This document shows, one piece after another, positions 60,933 to 64,000 of a stretch of DNA of 64,000 nt (position 1 is the stretch's first letter; each line of letters starts with the position of its first letter). The stretch is taken from assembly GCF_000238075.1 (NCBI RefSeq), contig NZ_JH414506.1:271141-335140 (forward strand), read 5' to 3'. The translations under genes and the position numbers were made by a program. The notes under the pieces are model-generated. The model was not told the origin of the DNA. It did not search any database and worked only from the letters and a program-made list of their open reading frames with translations. This DNA is from Oribacterium asaccharolyticum ACB7 (GTDB lineage Bacteria > Bacillota > Clostridia > Lachnospirales > Lachnospiraceae).

Positions 60933-61169
60933 TTAAGACAATAGCTTTTTTAATTCTCCGACTCCGGGGACCCGTCCGCTTACGACCAATTTCCCGTCAA
61001 TCATGAGGGATGGCGCACTGAGTACTCCAAGCTTTACAATCTCGATTAACTCCTCTACTTTCTCAATTTTAGCATCCTTTCCCAACTCCTTTACCGCCTC
61101 TTCTACATTTTGATACAGCGTATCACATTCTTTACATCCTGCACCGATAACTTTGATTTCCATATTCAT
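60933..61169 (-). CDS. Small thioredoxin-fold protein (redox-active disulfide type)
   Basis: A 78-residue thioredoxin-like protein of the short class found in anaerobes. The CxxC site is C12-K-E-C15 (GAGCKECDTLY), the cis-Pro is in LSAPSLMIDGKLV, and VVSGRVPGVGELKKLLS closes the fold. An ATG two codons later has better spacing to GAGGG and may be the true start. It lies 13 bases before the peptidase gene, so they are co-transcribed. The partner reductase is not in view. Confidence 0.88.
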   Translation of the reverse strand: MNMEIKVIGAGCKECDTLYQNVEEAVKELGKDAKIEKVEELIEIVKLGVLSAPSLMIDGKLVVSGRVPGVGELKKLLS

Positions 61170-61204
61170 CCCTCTTTACGTTTCTTTCCAACTTTTCTTA
61201 CTCT

Positions 61205-62134
61205 TTAATTCTTTAATTTCATGGGACTATTCATCGTCTTTTTCCATGCTTCATCAATGCTCCGAATCACTTTTGGTCCAACCTTCGACAAAAATACCAG
61301 CTCGGAAATCTCCTTCTTTGGGCATGGCTTATAGTCGATTAGTTCTTCCACCACATCCACCTGCATCCAGCAATTATCCAAAAGGAAAAAGCCTTTAATC
61401 CGATAACAGTCCGGTAAAACTGCTTGTAAAAATTGATGAAAATTCTCTTTGGAAACATTTTCCATACATACTAGAGAAATGGTTTTCGGCTTGTTGTCCA
61501 CCGTATTTAAGCTTTCTTCCGAATCTACCCAGCTTCCCTTTTCAAAGCCCTCTCGAATAAAGCTAAGATCTGCTCTTCCATTTTCACAGTGTAAAATCAG
61601 GCAATGGGAATTCACTTCCCGAATCAAAGAAAGTACTTTCTTATATTGTTCCTCGGAAATCAAATCCATCTTGTTCACGATGGCTACATCACAATGCTTT
61701 AACTGCCGATCTACCGTTTCCGTATCCTTTACCTGCTTTGGAAAATGCACGCCGTCAATCAGGCAGATTACGCCCTGAAAATCATAGACGTCCCCGGCCA
61801 GAACTTCTACGCTCTTTAAAATGTCCCGAATATTCGAAGGATCGGCAAGACCGGAGCTTTCCACAAAAAGGTATTCCATATCTCCCTTGCTCATCTCGGC
61901 CAATGCCTCCACAAAGGAAAGTTGCAGGCAGGAGCAAAAAATGGATCCTCTGTTGATTTCCTTGATGGTCAGTTCCTTCTTTTCCAGAATACTGCCGTCA
62001 ATTCCCGTTTTCCCAAATTCGTTTTGAATGATGGCAAGCTTTTTATCGGAAAATTCTTCCAGTATATGCAGCAAAAGACTGGTTTTTCCGGCTCCCAAAA
62101 AGCCTGTTAAAACATATAATTTTTTCTTTTCCAT
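61205..62134 (-). CDS. CobW/COG0523-family GTP-binding metallochaperone
   Basis: A 309-residue G3E GTPase. The P loop is GFLGAGKT at 11-18. The metal motif, CxCC in many relatives, reads FCSCLQL here near 68-74. ESSGLADP is the Walker B-like segment, and NKMD gives guanine specificity. The C-terminal domain (about 210-309) is intact. COG0523 proteins deliver zinc, cobalt or nickel. Which metal is not determined; the nearby zinc/manganese receptor gene is suggestive only. No cobalamin genes are adjacent. The ribosome site is not evident. Confidence 0.88.
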   Translation of the reverse strand: MEKKKLYVLTGFLGAGKTSLLLHILEEFSDKKLAIIQNEFGKTGIDGSILEKKELTIKEINRGSIFCSCLQLSFVEALAEMSKGDMEYLFVESSGLADPSNIRDILKSVEVLAGDVYDFQGVICLIDGVHFPKQVKDTETVDRQLKHCDVAIVNKMDLISEEQYKKVLSLIREVNSHCLILHCENGRADLSFIREGFEKGSWVDSEESLNTVDNKPKTISLVCMENVSKENFHQFLQAVLPDCYRIKGFFLLDNCWMQVDVVEELIDYKPCPKKEISELVFLSKVGPKVIRSIDEAWKKTMNSPMKLKN

Positions 62135-62206
62135 AAATGATCTTGTATGATGTTTTCAAAAGCAAAAACACCACTTTCCTTTCTTTTTAATATCGTGGTT
62201 CAATAC

Positions 62207-62407
62207 ATTCAGATACTGTGTACTTTTGATTTTATTCTGTAGCTTTGACTACTCGAAGGAGTGTATTGCCGCTAGCTGTATCTGAATTGTTTATTAGTTG
62301 GATATGCCATAGGATTTTACCCTCGAGTACTTATCTCACGCAAGTCTACGATGATACAGATTGGTGGATATCACGGCATCAGACTTTAGGAAGGGAGGTA
62401 CAACCTC
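62207..62407 (+). other. Leader of an IS110 remnant, possibly a former bridge-RNA region
   Basis: The 200 bases before the transposase fragment contain ATTCAGATAC (62207-62216) and its perfect complement GTATCTGAAT (62278-62287), plus a smaller ACTC-GAAG-GAGT hairpin between them, and end in a good ribosome site (AAGGGAGG). In IS110-group elements this upstream region encodes the bridge RNA that guides recombination. Whether this copy ever matched that structure was not testable here. Confidence 0.4.
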
Positions 62408-62706
62408 ATGATCTATGTTGGCGTTGATATTGCCAAACTTAACCATTTCGCCTCAGCAATCTCATCTGACGGTGAAGTACTCATTGAGCTGTTCAAATTT
62501 ACAAATGACGCTGGTGGCTTTCAAATACTGGTCTCGAAGCTCATTTCGCTTAACACAGAGCCCGACAGCATCATCATCGGTCTTGAATCAACGGCGAAAT
62601 GATACTCGGTGAAATAGGTAATATTCACCGTTTCTCCAGTCCCGGTAAGCTCGTCAGAGTCATCTGGAAAATGATGACAAACGACTTGGAATTCAACCTC
62701 CACTAA
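62408..62706 (+). pseudogene. Truncated IS110-family transposase
   Basis: The first 64 codons match the N terminus of IS110 (DEDD) transposases: MIYVGVDIAKLNHFASAI with the first catalytic Asp in VDIAK, and GLESTA with the Glu. A stop follows at once. In another frame AMILGEIGNIHRFSSPGKL belongs to the C-terminal transposase_20 domain, and VRVIWKMMTNDLEF to the very end. Most of the middle is gone, by at least two deletions. The element cannot move. It marks the boundary between the conserved region to the left and the AT-rich segment to the right. Confidence 0.85.
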
Positions 62707-62803
62707 GAGGTCTGTATATCACATCGATAGAAAAAGGAATTTTTTGCTAATTTAGGATTGATTTTTCATAGTTGGTCTCCTCCAATTTCATCTATAAAAA
62801 ATT

Positions 62804-63385
62804 CTAAATAATCCCTGCTTTTTCAAAATGTTTCTTCAATAGTTTCTTAGAAATTACTGCTCCAATCAATCCGCAAATGGCTATTACAATAAGCATTATT
62901 GCTGTAGTCATAGGAGAAACAATTTTAGTTAATGTACCTAAATATTCGCTCCCAAACATTTTTTCATAAGATTTAAGTGTTTGATCTGCATAAAAAAGAA
63001 ATGGTACATACATTCCACCAAAGCCGGCGAGAACACAAAATATCATATATCCAATTGTTAATCCTTTATAATTGCCAACCCCTTTTGTTCTTGCAATCAA
63101 CATAGCTATAATCCCGGCAAATATACAACTAATGATATATGGTGGATAAAAACCTATAATGCTTGTAAGTACACAAAATAATAAAATCATCCATGGATTT
63201 TTTGTTTTTACCGGTACTAAGAAATAGGCAATTGCTCCAATAATTGACCATATCGGAACTACTAATAGCATTGTGTATGGCGATATGAACAGAAAAGATA
63301 ACACTCTATATAAAACCTGTGAGCATAACACCATTAGTGCTGTAATAATTAAATCTTTAATTTGAAATTTCTTTTTTTCTTCCAT
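62804..63385 (-). CDS. MptD-like putative ECF transporter S component
   Basis: A 193-residue membrane protein with five or six helices of the MptD/Trep_Strep group, thought to be substrate-binding S components of energy-coupling-factor importers. Typical features are the basic N terminus KKKFQIKDLIITALMVLC, the PYTMLLVVPIWSIIGAIAYFL block and the basic C terminus. Substrate unknown, and the ATPases and T component are not in the window. GGAGGG precedes the ATG. The DNA is clearly richer in A and T than the region left of 62700. Confidence 0.75.
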   Translation of the reverse strand: MEEKKKFQIKDLIITALMVLCSQVLYRVLSFLFISPYTMLLVVPIWSIIGAIAYFLVPVKTKNPWMILLFCVLTSIIGFYPPYIISCIFAGIIAMLIARTKGVGNYKGLTIGYMIFCVLAGFGGMYVPFLFYADQTLKSYEKMFGSEYLGTLTKIVSPMTTAIMLIVIAICGLIGAVISKKLLKKHFEKAGII

Positions 63386-63551
63386 AATAATTCCCTCCTG
63401 TAAGAATGTACATAAAATATAACTGCATATTATGGGTTATAATAAGTATATCGGATGATATCTTAAAAGGTTGAGATTATTTTTAAGCTGTAGTAGAGGA
63501 TTATGAAGCAGGTGGATATGTAGGGAGAAAACCCGGTACTGAAAAATCTAC

Positions 63552-63606
63552 TTGACATAAAATGCCTGTAAGAATATGCTAAGAATAAGTTAGTTAAGGC
63601 TAACTA
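63552..63606 (+). promoter_or_regulatory. Promoter with DtxR/MntR-type operator before the metal-binding lipoprotein
   Basis: TTGACA (63552-63557), 17 bases, TATGCT (63575-63580). Just downstream TAGTTA-AGGC-TAACTA (63591-63606) is a perfect inverted repeat, and the flanks extend it to GTTAGTTAAGGCTAACTAC. This is the form of DtxR/MntR boxes, fitting repression by metal. The other bases of 63386-63551 hold no clear gene; a 22-codon frame just upstream (VVEDYEAGGYVGRKPG...) may be a scrap of a lost gene. Confidence 0.65.
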
Positions 63607-63645
63607 CTTTAAGCTTACATTAATTCTAAAAAGGAGAATAGAAAA

Positions 63646-64000
63646 TTGAGAAAAACAATATTATTTTTACTACTTGGAGTATTGCTTTTAACAGGCTGTG
63701 GGAATATGGGTAGTACTAAGGAAGCTGTAAGTAATGCTAATCCTCAGCCTAAAAAGAAGGTAACAGTAACAACTTCATTTCTGTACGACATGGTAAATCA
63801 GCTTGCAGGTGACATGGTGGATAAAGAGCTGATTATCCCTGCGGGAGAGGATCCTCACCTATATGTAGCAAAGCCTGAGGACTTAAAGAAGATAGCAGAG
63901 GCTGATTTGCTGCTTTTTCATGGACTGCACTTTGAGGGGAAGATGCAGGAGGTGCTTGAAAAGAAGGGATATGCGGTAGCATCCACATTTCCTGAGGACA
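63646..64000 (+). CDS. Zinc/manganese ABC transporter binding lipoprotein (cut by window edge)
   Basis: The first 118 residues of a cluster A-I metal receptor (ZnuA/AdcA/MntC type). The start is TTG, nine bases after AAGGAG. The signal FLLLGVLLLTGC ends in a lipidated Cys. The mature part opens KVTVTTSFLYDMVNQLAG, and the first metal-ligand His is in PAGEDPHLYVAKPEDL, with a second expected in LLLFHGLHFEGKM. Zinc or manganese cannot be told apart in this part. The DtxR-type box upstream slightly favours manganese or iron-linked control. The permease and ATPase genes should follow outside the window. Confidence 0.9.
   Translation, partial: MRKTILFLLLGVLLLTGCGNMGSTKEAVSNANPQPKKKVTVTTSFLYDMVNQLAGDMVDKELIIPAGEDPHLYVAKPEDLKKIAEADLLLFHGLHFEGKMQEVLEKKGYAVASTFPED

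Overview
The window looks like a chromosome segment of a Gram-positive anaerobe of the Clostridia, most probably a Lachnospiraceae member (genus not resolvable from sequence alone). The indications are AAGGAGG-type ribosome sites before nearly every gene, the rpmG-secE-nusG-rplK-rplA / rplJ-rplL block, lipoprotein binding proteins, YesM/YesN-type regulators, a Feo cluster with a Cys-rich accessory protein and DUF6110, a stand-alone RNA polymerase alpha C-terminal domain, Rex-type operators before two alcohol dehydrogenases and a CIRCE element before hsp20. There is no prophage, CRISPR array or rRNA operon. Most genes lie on the minus strand.

Layout. 1-2.3 kb: end of a chemotaxis receptor, a sirtuin and a fluoride channel. 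2.3-5.6 kb: a two-subunit beta-galactosidase (lacL/lacM) behind an alpha-L-fucosidase remnant. 5.6-10.4 kb: an Rrf2-controlled reductase, an AlbA_2/ATPase-type regulator with repeats over its promoter, the peroxide pair bcp-yaaA and a tRNA-Arg. 10.4-19.4 kb: a minus-strand run of a lactonase-like propeller, aroC, a proline racemase-family enzyme and three large GT-C-like membrane proteins. 19.5-25.9 kb: an RsiV-like lipoprotein, the alpha-CTD protein and potABCD, in which potA carries a one-base frameshift. 25.9-34.5 kb: a binding protein/histidine kinase/response regulator trio next to an Fe3+-type ABC transporter whose ATPase has a large insertion. 34.7-37.6 kb: two alcohol dehydrogenases with Rex boxes. 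37.6-43.4 kb: YitT, MFS and two MATE transporters and a LacX-type epimerase.

43.4-50.5 kb is an iron module: FeoB, two FeoA proteins, a FeoB-associated Cys-rich protein, a DtxR-family repressor, a P1B ATPase with SCA in place of CPC, and a DUF6110 protein. It is followed by a gene-poor stretch holding a 219-bp nested inverted repeat. 50.6-57.2 kb is the ribosomal protein/transcription block, split by a secreted beta-helix protein and a SemiSWEET. 57.3-62.1 kb holds a ProX-type editing protein, a CPBP protease, hsp20, an LD-carboxypeptidase, a small thioredoxin and a CobW GTPase. 62.2-64 kb has an IS110 remnant, an ECF S-component and the start of a zinc/manganese binding lipoprotein under a DtxR-type box, in visibly more AT-rich DNA.

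A ~40-bp palindromic repeat recurs in five places, mostly beside terminators. Gene functions below are read from motifs and family knowledge. Promoters and operators were found by eye and are untested.
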